A stretch of DNA of 64,000 nt from DASTFY01 sp963829955. Lineage in GTDB: Bacteria; Actinomycetota; Acidimicrobiia; Acidimicrobiales; Ilumatobacteraceae. The notes beneath the pieces were generated by a model. The model had not been told where the DNA came from, searched no databases, and worked only from the letters and a program-made list of their open reading frames with translations. Every line of letters starts with the position of its first letter. Position 1 is the first letter of the stretch. The stretch lies in contig CAWHKS010000025.1 of NCBI GenBank assembly GCA_963829955.1, positions 62,001 through 126,000 of the forward strand, read 5' to 3'. Positions 35,359-44,125 of this stretch are shown piece after piece. Made by a program: the position numbers and the translations under genes.

Positions 35359-37689
35359 GTGATCGACGAGCCGACGGGTGAGGCCGTAGCGCTCACCGAG
35401 GGGCCGGTGGCCCGTGGAACCGGCGCGAACCCGGCTGACTGGCACCAGACGGCCTGCATTCTGTGCGAGTGCAACTGCGGGATCGAGGTGCGGCTCGGCG
35501 GCGAAGACGGCCGCCGCTTCGAGCGCATCCGTGGCGACAAGGCCCACCCGGCCTCGAAGGGCTACACGTGCGAGAAGGCGCTCCGGCTGGACCACTACCA
35601 GAACGGCCGGCACCGCCTCACCAGCCCGCTGCGACGACGCCCGGACGGCACCTTCGAGGAGATCGACTGGGACACAGCGATCTCGGAGGTGGCGTCACGC
35701 CTGGCCCAGGTGCGTGACACACACGGCGGCGCATCGATCTTCTACTTCGGTGGCGGCGGCCAGGGGAACCATCTGGGTGGCGCGTACAGCGGCGCCACCA
35801 TGCGGGCGCTCGGCGGCCGCTACCGGTCGAACGCCCTCGCCCAGGAGAAAACCGGCGAGTTCTGGGTCAACGCCAAGCTGCTGGGCACGATGGTGCGGGG
35901 CGACATGGAGCACGCCGAGGTGGCACTGTTCATCGGCAAGAACCCGTGGCAGTCGCACGGTCTCCCCCATGCCCGCACCACGCTCAAGGAGATCACGCGT
36001 GATCCCGACCGCGCGCTGATCGTCATCGATCCCCGCCGGAGCGAAACGGCGGAGCTGGCCGACTTCCACCTGGCCGTCAGGCCCGGCACCGACGCGTGGT
36101 GCCTCGCCGCGCTGGTGGCCGTGCTCGTGCAGGAGGGTCTGGTCGCGCGGTCGTGGCTCGACGAGCACACGGTCGGGCGCGCCGACATCGAAGGGACCTT
36201 CGGCGCCGTGCCCGTGGCGGACTACGCGGCGATGTGCGGCGTCGACGAGGAGTTGCTCCGGGCGACGGCGCGCCGCATCGCCAGGGCGTCGAGCGTGGCC
36301 GCCTTCGAGGACCTCGGCATCCAGATGAACCGCCACTCGACGCTGGCCAGCTACCTGGAGAAGCTGCTGTGGCTGCTGACCGGCAACTTCGGCAAGCCGG
36401 GCACGCAGTACTCGCCCACCGCTCTGGTGGCGTTGGCCCGCGGCGACAGCGGCGGGAAGGGCGGCAAGGGCGGCAGGACGAGCCCGGTCGTCGGTGCCCG
36501 GATCATCGGTGGGCTCGTGCCCTGCAACGTCATCGCCGAGGAGATCCTGACCGACCATCCGGACCGATACCGGGCCATGGTGGTGGAGAGCGCGAACCCC
36601 GCCCACTCGCTGGCCGACAGCAACCGCATGCGGGAGGCGCTGGAGGCGCTGGACGTGGTGGTGGTCGTCGACGTCGCCATGACGGAGACCGCCCGCCTGG
36701 CCGACTACGTGCTGCCGGCGCCGTCGCAGTACGAGAAGTGGGAGGCCACGTTCTTCAACTTCGAGTTCCCGGCGAACGTGTTCCACCTGCGGCGACCGGT
36801 GCTCACGCCCCCGGACGGCGTCCTCCCGGAACCTGAGATCCACGCCCGCCTGGTCGAGGCGCTCGGCGTGATCACCGATGACGACCTGGCACCGTTGCGC
36901 GCCGCGGCAGACGAGGGTCGGGCGGCCTACGCCGAGGCCTTCTTCGCGGCGATGTCGGCCAACCCCGCGCTCGGAGCGCTGGCGCCGATCGTGCTCTACC
37001 GAACGCTCGGTCCCACCCTGCCCGACGGGGCGGCGGCCGCGGCGGTGCTGTGGGGAGCGGCGCAGCGCTGCGCGATGAGCTTCCCGGACTCCGTGCGGCG
37101 AGCCGGCTTCACCGGCGAAGGACTCGAGCTGGGAGAGGCGCTCTTCGAGGCCATCCTGACGAGCCCGTCCGGCGTGACGTTCACCGTCGACGACTACGAG
37201 GACTCCTGGCGGCGGGTGGGGACCGAGGACGGACGCTTCCATCTCGTGATCCCCGAGCTGCTGGAGGAGCTGGCGGGCCTCGCCGACGGGCCGCCGTCCG
37301 ACACCGAGTACCCGTTCGTGCTGTCGGCCGGGGAGCGGCGCTCCTTCACTGCCAACACGATCTTCCGCGATCCCTCGTGGCGCAAGAAGGACCCGGACGG
37401 CGCGTTGCGGATCAACCCGGACGACGCGGCGCGCCTGGGCGTGGAAGACGGCGGCAAGGCCCGGGTGACCACCCGCCGGGCCAGCCTCGTGGTCGTCGTG
37501 GAGGTGTCGGACATCATGCAGCCCGGTCACATGTCGCTGCCCAACGGGCTCGGGGTCGACTACCCGGAGGCCAGCGGCGTCGTGGCGGCAGGGGTGGCGC
37601 CCAACGAGCTCACGGCCCTCGAGGACCGGGACTGGCTGGCCGGCACGCCCTGGCACAAGCACGTCCCGGCCCGCCTGGAACCCGTATGA
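35359..37689 (+). CDS. molybdopterin-dependent oxidoreductase (formate dehydrogenase/nitrate reductase-like)
   Basis: Member of the DMSO-reductase superfamily, 776 residues, cytoplasmic (no twin-arginine signal). An N-terminal [4Fe-4S] site is visible as CILCECNCGIEV with a fourth Cys in SKGYTCEKALRL. Cofactor-binding parts include IGKNPWQSHGLPHARTTL, VIDPRRSETAELAD, and the C-terminal domain LSAGERRSFTANTIFRDPSW and MSLPNGLGVDYP. The substrate cannot be assigned. GTG start at 35359 after AAGGGGAACGG. It overlaps a small DUF6457-like gene by four bases. Confidence 0.87.
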   Translation: MIDEPTGEAVALTEGPVARGTGANPADWHQTACILCECNCGIEVRLGGEDGRRFERIRGDKAHPASKGYTCEKALRLDHYQNGRHRLTSPLRRRPDGTFEEIDWDTAISEVASRLAQVRDTHGGASIFYFGGGGQGNHLGGAYSGATMRALGGRYRSNALAQEKTGEFWVNAKLLGTMVRGDMEHAEVALFIGKNPWQSHGLPHARTTLKEITRDPDRALIVIDPRRSETAELADFHLAVRPGTDAWCLAALVAVLVQEGLVARSWLDEHTVGRADIEGTFGAVPVADYAAMCGVDEELLRATARRIARASSVAAFEDLGIQMNRHSTLASYLEKLLWLLTGNFGKPGTQYSPTALVALARGDSGGKGGKGGRTSPVVGARIIGGLVPCNVIAEEILTDHPDRYRAMVVESANPAHSLADSNRMREALEALDVVVVVDVAMTETARLADYVLPAPSQYEKWEATFFNFEFPANVFHLRRPVLTPPDGVLPEPEIHARLVEALGVITDDDLAPLRAAADEGRAAYAEAFFAAMSANPALGALAPIVLYRTLGPTLPDGAAAAAVLWGAAQRCAMSFPDSVRRAGFTGEGLELGEALFEAILTSPSGVTFTVDDYEDSWRRVGTEDGRFHLVIPELLEELAGLADGPPSDTEYPFVLSAGERRSFTANTIFRDPSWRKKDPDGALRINPDDAARLGVEDGGKARVTTRRASLVVVVEVSDIMQPGHMSLPNGLGVDYPEASGVVAAGVAPNELTALEDRDWLAGTPWHKHVPARLEPV

Positions 37690-37907
37690 GCGTCGACGCC
37701 GACGCGCGGGCCTGGATCGAGCGCTACGCCGCCCTGCTCGGGTTGCCTGTCCCCAGCGAGCCTGAGATCGAGGCCCTGCTCGAGCTGGCGGGGCTGGCCG
37801 CCCACGCCTCGCAGCGCCAGGCGGCACCGGTGGCGTGCTGGCTGGCCGCCCAGGCACGCCTGTCGACGGCGGAGGCCCTGGAGCGCGCCCGCAGCCTCGA
37901 CACCTGA
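37686..37907 (+). CDS. small DUF6457-like protein
   Basis: 73 residues, beginning MSVDADARAWIERYAALLGL and continuing EIEALLELAGLAAHASQRQA and APVACWLAAQA. The helical pattern with L-ELA-x-AAH and the RxAAPxxxWLxA end resembles DUF6457 domains, which are found alone or fused to MobA-like molybdenum cofactor proteins; this is from memory. Overlap ATGA with the molybdopterin enzyme suggests a role in loading or maturing it. Confidence 0.6.
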   Translation: MSVDADARAWIERYAALLGLPVPSEPEIEALLELAGLAAHASQRQAAPVACWLAAQARLSTAEALERARSLDT

Positions 37908-37937
37908 AGCCCGCCAGGCCTGTGGCATTGGGGCGGC

Positions 37938-37967
37938 GAATTGTTACTATCTCCGTAGTGCAAATTC
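37938..37967 (+). promoter_or_regulatory. sufB promoter dyad GAATT-N3-ACTA-N6-TAGT-N3-AATTC
   Basis: A 30-base dyad with 5-bp and 4-bp matching arms 42 bases before the sufB start. TACTAT (37945-37950) inside it fits a -10 element. The same ACTA-N6-TAGT core, with longer arms, occurs before the second suf operon at 55226-55251. Probably the binding site of an Fe-S or iron-responsive repressor, which is not encoded in this window. Confidence 0.6.
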
Positions 37968-38008
37968 CCGCCTACCTGCCCAACCTGCCCGGAAGGGTGT
38001 GAGCTGCC

Positions 38009-39409
38009 ATGGCTGTCGCTGACCTGGACCTCGGTCGCTACAAGCTCGGCTGGTCCGACGACCTCGAATATGTCTTCAAGCCCGAGAAGGGCCTGAGTGC
38101 GGACGTCGTCGATCAGATGTCCTGGTGGAAGGGCGAGCCGGAGTGGATGCGTCAGGTGCGCCTGCGCAGCCTCCGGATGTTCGAGCGCAAGCCCATGGCG
38201 CCCTGGTTCGCCGTGAACATGCCGGACATCGACTTCCAGGACATCTACTACTACATCAAGCCCACCGACGCGCAGGTCGACGAGTGGGACGACCTGCCCG
38301 AGCAGATGAAGGCCACCTACGAGAAGCTGGGCATCCCCGAGGCCGAGCGCAAGTACCTGGCCGGCGTCACCGCACAGTTCGAGTCGGAAGTCGTCTACCA
38401 CCGCAACCGGGAGGACCTGGAGGCGAGGGGCATCCTGTTCTGCGACATGGACACCGCGCTCCGGGAGTACCCGGAGCTCGTGCGGCAGTACTTCGGAAAG
38501 GTGATCCCGCCCGGGGACAACAAGTTCGCCGCCCTCAACTCAGCGGTGTGGTCCGGCGGCAGCTTCATCTACGTCCCGCCCGGGGTCGAGTGCGAAATGC
38601 CGCTCCAGGCCTACTTCCGCATCAACGCCGAGAACGCCGGCCAGTTCGAGCGCACGCTGATCATCGCCGACGAGGGCGCCAAGGTGCACTACATCGAGGG
38701 CTGCTCGGCGCCCGTGTACACGTCGGACTCGCTGCACTCGGCGGTCGTGGAGATCATCGTCAAGCCCAGCGCGCGGGTGACCTACACGACCATCCAGAAC
38801 TGGAGCCCGAACGTCTACAACCTCGTGACCAAGCGGGCGCGCGTCGAGGCCGAGGGCCACATGGAGTGGATCGACGGCAACATCGGCTCCAAGCTGACGA
38901 TGAAGTACCCGTCCGTGTACCTGGTCGGTCCGAAGGCCACGGGCGAGGTGCTGAGCGTCGCGTACGCCGGCCCGGGCCAGCACCAGGACGCCGGGGCCAA
39001 GATGATCCACGCGGCGCCGGAGACCACCTCCAAGATCGTGTCGAAGTCGATCTCGAAGGACGGTGGCATCACCACCTACCGCGGGCTGGTCCGGGTGGAC
39101 GAGGGCGCCCACGGCTGCAAGAGCCACGTGCAGTGCGACGCACTCATCCTCGACGAGGACTCCGAGAGCCGCACGCTGCCGTACATGGAGGTGGCCGAGC
39201 GCGACGCCGAGATCGGTCACGAGGCGACGGTCTCCAAGATCGCCGACGAGCAGCTCTTCTACCTGATGAGCCGCGGCCTCTCGCAGGAGCAGGCGATGGG
39301 CATGATCGTCAACGGCTTCATCGAGCCGGTGACGAGGACGCTCCCCATGGAGTACGCCGTCGAGTGGAGCCGCCTGATCGAGCTCCAGATGGAGGGCTCG
39401 GTCGGCTGA
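38009..39409 (+). CDS. sufB: Fe-S cluster assembly scaffold subunit SufB
   Basis: Core scaffold of the SUF system for building [Fe-S] clusters, acting as SufBC2D with SufC and SufD. 466 residues. Signature stretches are DIDFQDIYYYIKPTDAQVDE, PPGDNKFAALNSAVWSGGSF, YVPPGVECEMPLQAYFRIN, and YIEGCSAPVYTSDSLHSAVV; the conserved Cys-containing MPAKxxx-type end reads KSHVQCDALILDE and the C-terminus GMIVNGFIEPVTRTLPMEYA. ATG 38009 follows GGAAGGG. First gene of the suf-1 cluster, preceded by the dyad at 37938 and followed by a strong bidirectional hairpin. Confidence 0.97.
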   Translation: MAVADLDLGRYKLGWSDDLEYVFKPEKGLSADVVDQMSWWKGEPEWMRQVRLRSLRMFERKPMAPWFAVNMPDIDFQDIYYYIKPTDAQVDEWDDLPEQMKATYEKLGIPEAERKYLAGVTAQFESEVVYHRNREDLEARGILFCDMDTALREYPELVRQYFGKVIPPGDNKFAALNSAVWSGGSFIYVPPGVECEMPLQAYFRINAENAGQFERTLIIADEGAKVHYIEGCSAPVYTSDSLHSAVVEIIVKPSARVTYTTIQNWSPNVYNLVTKRARVEAEGHMEWIDGNIGSKLTMKYPSVYLVGPKATGEVLSVAYAGPGQHQDAGAKMIHAAPETTSKIVSKSISKDGGITTYRGLVRVDEGAHGCKSHVQCDALILDEDSESRTLPYMEVAERDAEIGHEATVSKIADEQLFYLMSRGLSQEQAMGMIVNGFIEPVTRTLPMEYAVEWSRLIELQMEGSVG

Positions 39410-39418
39410 ACGCGCCAC

Positions 39419-39449
39419 CGCCGCAGCGGGCCCTAAGACCGCTGCGGCG
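39419..39449. terminator. strong bidirectional hairpin between sufB and the PRC-barrel gene
   Basis: An 11-bp perfect stem (39419-39429 with 39439-39449) around a 9-base loop sits 9 bases after sufB and 21 bases after the stop of the convergent minus-strand gene. No T-run, but position and strength support termination from both sides. Confidence 0.65.
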
Positions 39450-39470
39450 ACGGGCGTAGCAGCTGGGGTA

Positions 39471-39794
39471 TCAGCTGTGGTGCGGCGGCTCTACCCCGTA
39501 GTGCCGCGCGATGTCCTCGGCCTCGCGGGAGGTCGGTGCCGTCTCGTGCGCGGCCGGCGCGTCCTTGATGGTGTCCTCGGTGAACGGGACCACAAGATCG
39601 CCGCTCTCGGAGAAGTACGCCTGGTCGAGCGGGACGAGCGGGCTGCGCCGGTGGAGCAGACCGAGATTGACTGCGATCCACTGCGGCTCCAGCGTCCGGT
39701 CGTCGTAGAAGACGTTCGCGACCTTGCCTACCGGATGGCCGCGGCTGTCGATGACCTTGGCGCCCATGTGCTGGTGCTGGTCGATGTTGGCCAC
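39471..39794 (-). CDS. PRC-barrel domain protein
   Basis: 107-residue protein with a PRC-barrel fold: HMGAKVIDSRGHPVGKVANV, FYDDRTLEPQWIAVNLGLL, and VPLDQAYFSESGDLVVPF. The C-terminal 30 residues (APTSREAEDIARHYGVEPP) match the tail common in actinobacterial PRC/DUF2382-like stress proteins. GTG start at 39794 follows AAGGAAG. Lies inside the suf-1 locus on the opposite strand. Function is unknown; such proteins bind RNA or ribosome factors in some cases. Confidence 0.78.
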   Translation of the reverse strand: MANIDQHQHMGAKVIDSRGHPVGKVANVFYDDRTLEPQWIAVNLGLLHRRSPLVPLDQAYFSESGDLVVPFTEDTIKDAPAAHETAPTSREAEDIARHYGVEPPHHS

Positions 39795-39896
39795 GATGGC
39801 TTCCTTTCCTTCGGCTCCCTCGTCGCCCGCAGCCCTCGAGGTACCCGCTGGCCCGGCGCGACAAACCGGCGCCCGCCACGCGGCAGAATGAGGGCC

Positions 39897-40235
39897 ATGC
39901 CGATGCGGGAGGAGTGCAAGAACTTCGAGAGCAGGACCTACGCCAACGGCGAGACGGTCCGGAAGTGCAACCTCGATCTTGCGCCTGACGCTCCCTGGCG
40001 CTGCCCCGATCCCTGCTCCGGGTACGAGCGCCGCCTGGCCGACGTGAACTGGTCTCACGGCACCCTCGTGACGCCGGCCAGCCCGGACGAGCCCCCTGGT
40101 CTGGACGACGGGTCCGCGGCCGCGATCCTGGACGAGGCCGAGGACATCATCAACGCCATCGGCCCCGAGATCGTCGCCGACGTGCAGGCCAAGCAGCGCA
40201 AGAAGCGGGGCTGGAAGCGCTTCCGCCGCGGCTGA
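39897..40235 (+). CDS. uncharacterised Cys-containing small protein of the suf locus
   Basis: 112 residues starting MPMREECKNFESRTYANGET, with four cysteines: one at residue 7, then VRKCNLDLAPDAPWRCPDPC, which gives Cys24, Cys36 and Cys40. Spacing suggests a metal or Fe-S ligand set (C-x16-C-x11-C-x3-C). The C-terminal half is helical and acidic, then ends strongly basic (KQRKKRGWKRFRRG). No family could be named with confidence. Its position between sufB and sufD hints at a role in Fe-S handling; that is inference. ATG at 39897. Confidence 0.75.
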   Translation: MPMREECKNFESRTYANGETVRKCNLDLAPDAPWRCPDPCSGYERRLADVNWSHGTLVTPASPDEPPGLDDGSAAAILDEAEDIINAIGPEIVADVQAKQRKKRGWKRFRRG

Positions 40236-40286
40236 TCCCGGAGCGCCGCGGGCCTCTCGGCCGCCGCCGGGGCCTCCGAATTTCCC

Positions 40287-40301
40287 CTATCACGATGGTA
40301 G
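40287..40301 (+). promoter_or_regulatory. imperfect CTAnCA-N3-TGnTAG dyad before sufD
   Basis: A 15-base imperfect palindrome overlapped by TAGAAT (40299-40304), a good -10 element. Transcription would start near 40311, making the GTG at 40313 a nearly leaderless start for sufD. GAATT flanks on both sides recall the sufB dyad, though the symmetry centre differs. Confidence 0.45.
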
Positions 40302-40312
40302 AATTCCCTGTC

Positions 40313-41470
40313 GTGCCCGCCTTCACCGCCGACGCCGCACGACAGCTCGGCGGGCCCTCCTGGTTGGTGGAACAGCGCCTGGCAGCCGCTGAACGCTTCG
40401 CCGATGCCCCTTGGCCGACGACGCAGGAGGAGATCTGGCGCTACAGCCGGATCGATGAGCTCGACCTCGACCGCTTCACCGCTGGCACCCTCGCCACGAC
40501 GATCGACGGTGCCGACGGCCTGCTCGTCGAGGGCGGTGCGGCCGGGGAGCTCCTCGGATCGGTCATGGTCGAGGCGGTCGACGCCTTCGCCGAGCTGAAC
40601 CGGGCCTTCGCCCTCGCGCCCACCGTGCTCTCGGTGCCGGCGGGCAAGGCCGTCGCCGACCCCGTCGTCATCACCCACGAGATCGCGGGGCGGGGAACGG
40701 CCGGGTTCCCGCGGCTGGTCATCGACGCCGGAGCGGACAGCGAGATCACCGTCGTCGAGCGGTTCACCTCGGCTTCGGACGCCCAGGCCCTGCTGGCGCC
40801 GGTGCTGGAGCTGCGGGCCGGGCCGGCCGCCCGCGTCCGCTACCTGGCGGTCAACGAGCTCGGTCCCGAGGTGTGGCAGATCGGCGCCCAGGCGGCGGTC
40901 GGGGAGCGGGACTCCACGACCCTCATGGGCGCGGTGGCGCTGGGTGCCGACTACGCCCGGGTGCGCACGGACAACACACTGCAGGGGCAGGGCGCCAGCG
41001 CTCGCCAGATCGCCGTGTTCTTCGCCGAGGGCGATCAGATGCACGACTTCCGCACCATCCAGACCCATGTCGGCCCGCGGACCACGAGCGACCTGTTGTT
41101 CAAGGGCGCGGTGGCCGGCCGTTCGCGCAGCGTCTACACGGGCCTCATCGAGATCGGCCACGAGGCACGGGGAGCCAACGCGTTCCAGACCAACCGCAAC
41201 CTCAAGCTCAGCGACGAGGCATGGTCGGAAAGCGTGCCGAACCTGGACATCAAGACGAACGACGTGCGCTGCAGCCACGCCTCGACGGTCGGCCCGATAG
41301 ACGCCGACCAGCGGTTCTACCTCGAGAGCAGGGGCGTGCCGCCCACGGTGGCCGAGCGCCTCATCGTGCTCGGCTTCTTCGACGAGGTTCTGGACCAACT
41401 CCCGGCGCCGGCACTCGTGCCCGAGCTGCGGGCCCAGGTCCTCGCCAAGCTCGACCGGAGGGAGGCCTGA
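40313..41470 (+). CDS. sufD: Fe-S cluster assembly subunit SufD
   Basis: Partner of SufB in the SufBC2D scaffold. EEIWRYSRIDELDLDRF near the N-terminus, then the beta-helix core, with NTLQGQGASARQIAVFFAEG, DQMHDFRTIQTHVGPRTTSD and LLFKGAVAGRSRSVYTG, and SDEAWSESVPNLDIKTNDVR ending in the family C-terminus. 385 residues from GTG 40313; an ATG at 40295 would add six residues but lies upstream of a probable -10 box. It overlaps the Rieske gene by one base. Confidence 0.94.
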   Translation: MPAFTADAARQLGGPSWLVEQRLAAAERFADAPWPTTQEEIWRYSRIDELDLDRFTAGTLATTIDGADGLLVEGGAAGELLGSVMVEAVDAFAELNRAFALAPTVLSVPAGKAVADPVVITHEIAGRGTAGFPRLVIDAGADSEITVVERFTSASDAQALLAPVLELRAGPAARVRYLAVNELGPEVWQIGAQAAVGERDSTTLMGAVALGADYARVRTDNTLQGQGASARQIAVFFAEGDQMHDFRTIQTHVGPRTTSDLLFKGAVAGRSRSVYTGLIEIGHEARGANAFQTNRNLKLSDEAWSESVPNLDIKTNDVRCSHASTVGPIDADQRFYLESRGVPPTVAERLIVLGFFDEVLDQLPAPALVPELRAQVLAKLDRREA

Positions 41471-41787
41471 TGCCGAGCTCGGTCACCGTCGGGGCCCTCG
41501 CCGACCTGGCGCCCGGCACGGCCCGCAAGGTCGAGGTCGGCGGTCACCTGGTCGCCCTGGTCCGCATCGAGGACGACGTGTACGCCATCGGCGACACCTG
41601 CAGCCACGCCAACGTCTCGCTGAGCGAGGGCGAGGTGCTGGCCGAGGACCGGGAGATCGAGTGCTGGAAGCACGGCAGCACCTTCTCGCTCCTGACCGGC
41701 GAGCCCCAGACGCTGCCGGCCACCCAGCCCGTGCCGGTGTTCGAGGCCCGGGTGGAGGACGGCCAGATCGTGGTCGTGGTTCCGTGA
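41470..41787 (+). CDS. Rieske [2Fe-2S] ferredoxin of the suf operon
   Basis: 105 residues. The cluster-binding motifs C-x-H and C-x2-H are visible in GDTCSHANVSLSEGEV and REIECWKHGSTFSLLTGEP. The sequence resembles non-haem oxygenase ferredoxin subunits that are regularly encoded between sufD and sufC in actinobacteria; an electron-transfer job in cluster assembly is plausible but unproven. Overlaps sufD by one base and sufC by four bases (GTGA), so all three are translationally coupled. Confidence 0.92.
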   Translation: MPSSVTVGALADLAPGTARKVEVGGHLVALVRIEDDVYAIGDTCSHANVSLSEGEVLAEDREIECWKHGSTFSLLTGEPQTLPATQPVPVFEARVEDGQIVVVVP

Positions 41788-42581
41788 GTACGCTCATCGT
41801 CGCGGGGCTGCGAGCGTCGGCCGGCGGCGCCGAGATCCTGCACGGCATCGATCTCACGGTCGGCGCCGGTGAGGTGCACGTCGTGATGGGCCCGAACGGG
41901 GCCGGCAAGTCCACGCTCTCGGGTGTGGTGATGGGCAAGCCCGGCTATGAGGTGACAGGCGGTCGAGTCAGCCTCGACGGTCGTGACGTGCTGGCCATGG
42001 ACCCGTATGAGCGGGCGGTGGCCGGCCTCTATCTGGCCATGCAGTACCCGATCGAGGTGCCCGGGGTCCGCCTCGAGGCCATGCTGGCCGAGGCGCTCAT
42101 CGCCCGCGGGCGGAGCACCGACGGGCTTGCGACCCAACTGCGGGAGGAGGCGGCCCGCATCGGCTTCGACGACCGGTTCCTGGAGCGTCCGCTCAACGTG
42201 GACCTGTCCGGCGGGGAGAAGAAGCGCAACGAGACGCTGCAACTGGCCGTGCTCCAGCCCCGCATCGCCATCCTCGACGAGTTGGACTCAGGCCTCGACG
42301 TCGACGCCCTGCGGGCCTGCTCCCGGCGGGTGGAGGCGGCCACGCACGAGGACGGGCTCGGCGTGCTCGCGATCACCCACTACAACCGGCTCCTCAACGA
42401 GCTGAAGCCCGACCGCGTCCACATCCTGATCCGGGGCCGCATCGTGGCGTCGGGCGGTCCGGAACTGGCGGACGTGCTCGAGCGGGACGGCTACGGCGCT
42501 TTCGCGCCGGTGGAACCCGAGCCGGCCGTGGCGACGGGAGGCGCAGCGGCGCCCGACCCCTTCGCAGACCCCTTCGCCTGA
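41784..42581 (+). CDS. sufC: Fe-S assembly ATPase SufC (copy 1)
   Basis: ABC-type ATPase of the SufBC2D complex. Walker A VVMGPNGAGKSTLSGVVMG, SufC-specific AMQYPIEVPGVRLEAML, signature DLSGGEKKRNETLQL, Walker B IAILDELDSGLDVDAL, H-loop ITHYNRLL. GTG 41784. 265 residues including a C-terminal Pro/Ala extension. Note ILDELDSGLD where most SufC have ILDETDSGLD. A second SufC is encoded at 54419-55213, and the two are clearly divergent. Confidence 0.95.
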   Translation: MSTLIVAGLRASAGGAEILHGIDLTVGAGEVHVVMGPNGAGKSTLSGVVMGKPGYEVTGGRVSLDGRDVLAMDPYERAVAGLYLAMQYPIEVPGVRLEAMLAEALIARGRSTDGLATQLREEAARIGFDDRFLERPLNVDLSGGEKKRNETLQLAVLQPRIAILDELDSGLDVDALRACSRRVEAATHEDGLGVLAITHYNRLLNELKPDRVHILIRGRIVASGGPELADVLERDGYGAFAPVEPEPAVATGGAAAPDPFADPFA

Positions 42582-42604
42582 TCCGGCCCGGTCCGCCGCG
42601 CAGC

Positions 42605-44125
42605 GTGACGGCCAGCGGCCGTCCCGGCACAGGCAGTACACAGATGGGGACTGGTTCGACCGCGGGGCCGCCGGTGTGCCACGGACCGGGCGAACGGGTG
42701 CGCGACCATCTTGACGTGTCATCGTCCCGTCGGGCCCGGCCGCGCCTGATCGTCCTCGGTGGCTCCCTGGGCCTCGGCCTGCTGGCCGCAGGCATGGGAG
42801 CGCTGGTGGCGTCGGCCCGGCTGTCGGAGACCCCTCCGTCCGTCGGCGTCGGCACCCTGCCCTTGACGACGGTGGTGGCCCCGGCCGGCGGTGGCAGCCC
42901 GGCGACCACCGCCGCGGTCACGCTGGCGCCCGATGCGACCGCCGGCGTTGCCGAGGCCTCGGCGCCGAGTGGACCGGCGACCGTCCCGCCGGTGGACCTC
43001 ACCGGCGAGTTCGCGTCGTTCGACGAGAGCCTTCGCTCGGCGCTCATCGGGAACGGCGCGCTCGCCGTGTCGGTCGCCGTGGCCAAGGACGGTGAGCTGA
43101 TTCACACGGCCGCGTACGGGGTCGCCGACCAAGCGACCGGGGAGGTCGTCACCCCCGCGCACCGCTTCCGGGTGGCCAGCAACTCGAAGCTGCTCACGGC
43201 GACCGCGATCCTCGAGCTCGTCGAGGCCGGCGAGCTCGGCCTGGACGAGCCGGTCCTCGGCCGGCTGACCGATCGGTTGGGGGTGACACCGACCGAGCCC
43301 GGCATCGCGGCCATCACCCTGCGCCAGATGCTCAGTCACACCTCCGGCTTCCCCGAGTACCAGCGCACGTTCTTCGGTGGCGCCGCCGCGAACTGCGAGG
43401 AGGCTGCCCGTCGCGGTCTGACCGGTGCGCTGCTGGGGCCGCCCGGGACGGTGTACCGCTACAGCAACATGAACTACTGCCTCATCGGCCTGCTGCTCGA
43501 GGAGCTCACGGGCGAGTCGTACGAGGCCGTCATCCGGGAGCGGGTGCTGGAGCCCCTGGGGATCAGCGACATGCGCATGGCCGGGACGTACGACGTCAAG
43601 CCGGGCGACGTCGCCCACCCGACCACGCCGGGCCGCACCTTCATGGAGGCACTCGGAGGCGCGGGCGCGTGGATCGGCACCGCGTCCGATCTGGTGACCA
43701 TCGTCGATGGCCTGGATCGCACCCGCCCCGGCTGGCACCCGCTCTCGGAATTCACCCTCGCCCAGATGCGACTGCCGCAGCCCAACATCCCGTACTCAGC
43801 CGGGCAGTGGTACGGCCTCGGCCTGCGGGTGTGGGCCGACGGGACCTGGGGGCACACCGGCACGGTCGAGAATGCCCGGTCGATGGTCCTCAGCCGGCCC
43901 GACGGCATCACGTGGGCGGTGGCGATCAGCGGCAACGCGCCGTCGAACACGGACCGCATCAGGACCTACGTCGACAACGCCTTCGCCACGATCGGCATCA
44001 CGGCACCACCGGTCACCGCCGCACTGCCGCCTGCTCCCGCCCGCGACCAGCGTGGCGACGACGGCAGCCCCCTCGACAGCACCGGCGTCCACCTGACCCG
44101 AGGCGGTCCTGGCAGACTCGCTGCG
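42605..44125 (+). CDS. beta-lactamase-like serine hydrolase (class C/PBP4* family), runs in frame into purE
   Basis: Membrane-anchored or secreted serine hydrolase. A single hydrophobic segment (VLGGSLGLGLLAAGMGALVA) follows a basic stretch; then a Thr/Ala/Pro linker and the beta-lactamase fold with catalytic SNSKLLTA (S-x-x-K), YSNMNY (Y-x-N) and HTGTVENA (H-T-G). Likely a D,D-peptidase or esterase. Start uncertain: GTG 42605, ATG 42644 or GTG 42716. The reading frame has no stop before purE at 44126. One frame over, the tail reads PPATSVATTAAPSTAPAST and stops at 44096, a more natural end, so the join may be caused by an indel near 44020. Confidence 0.82.
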
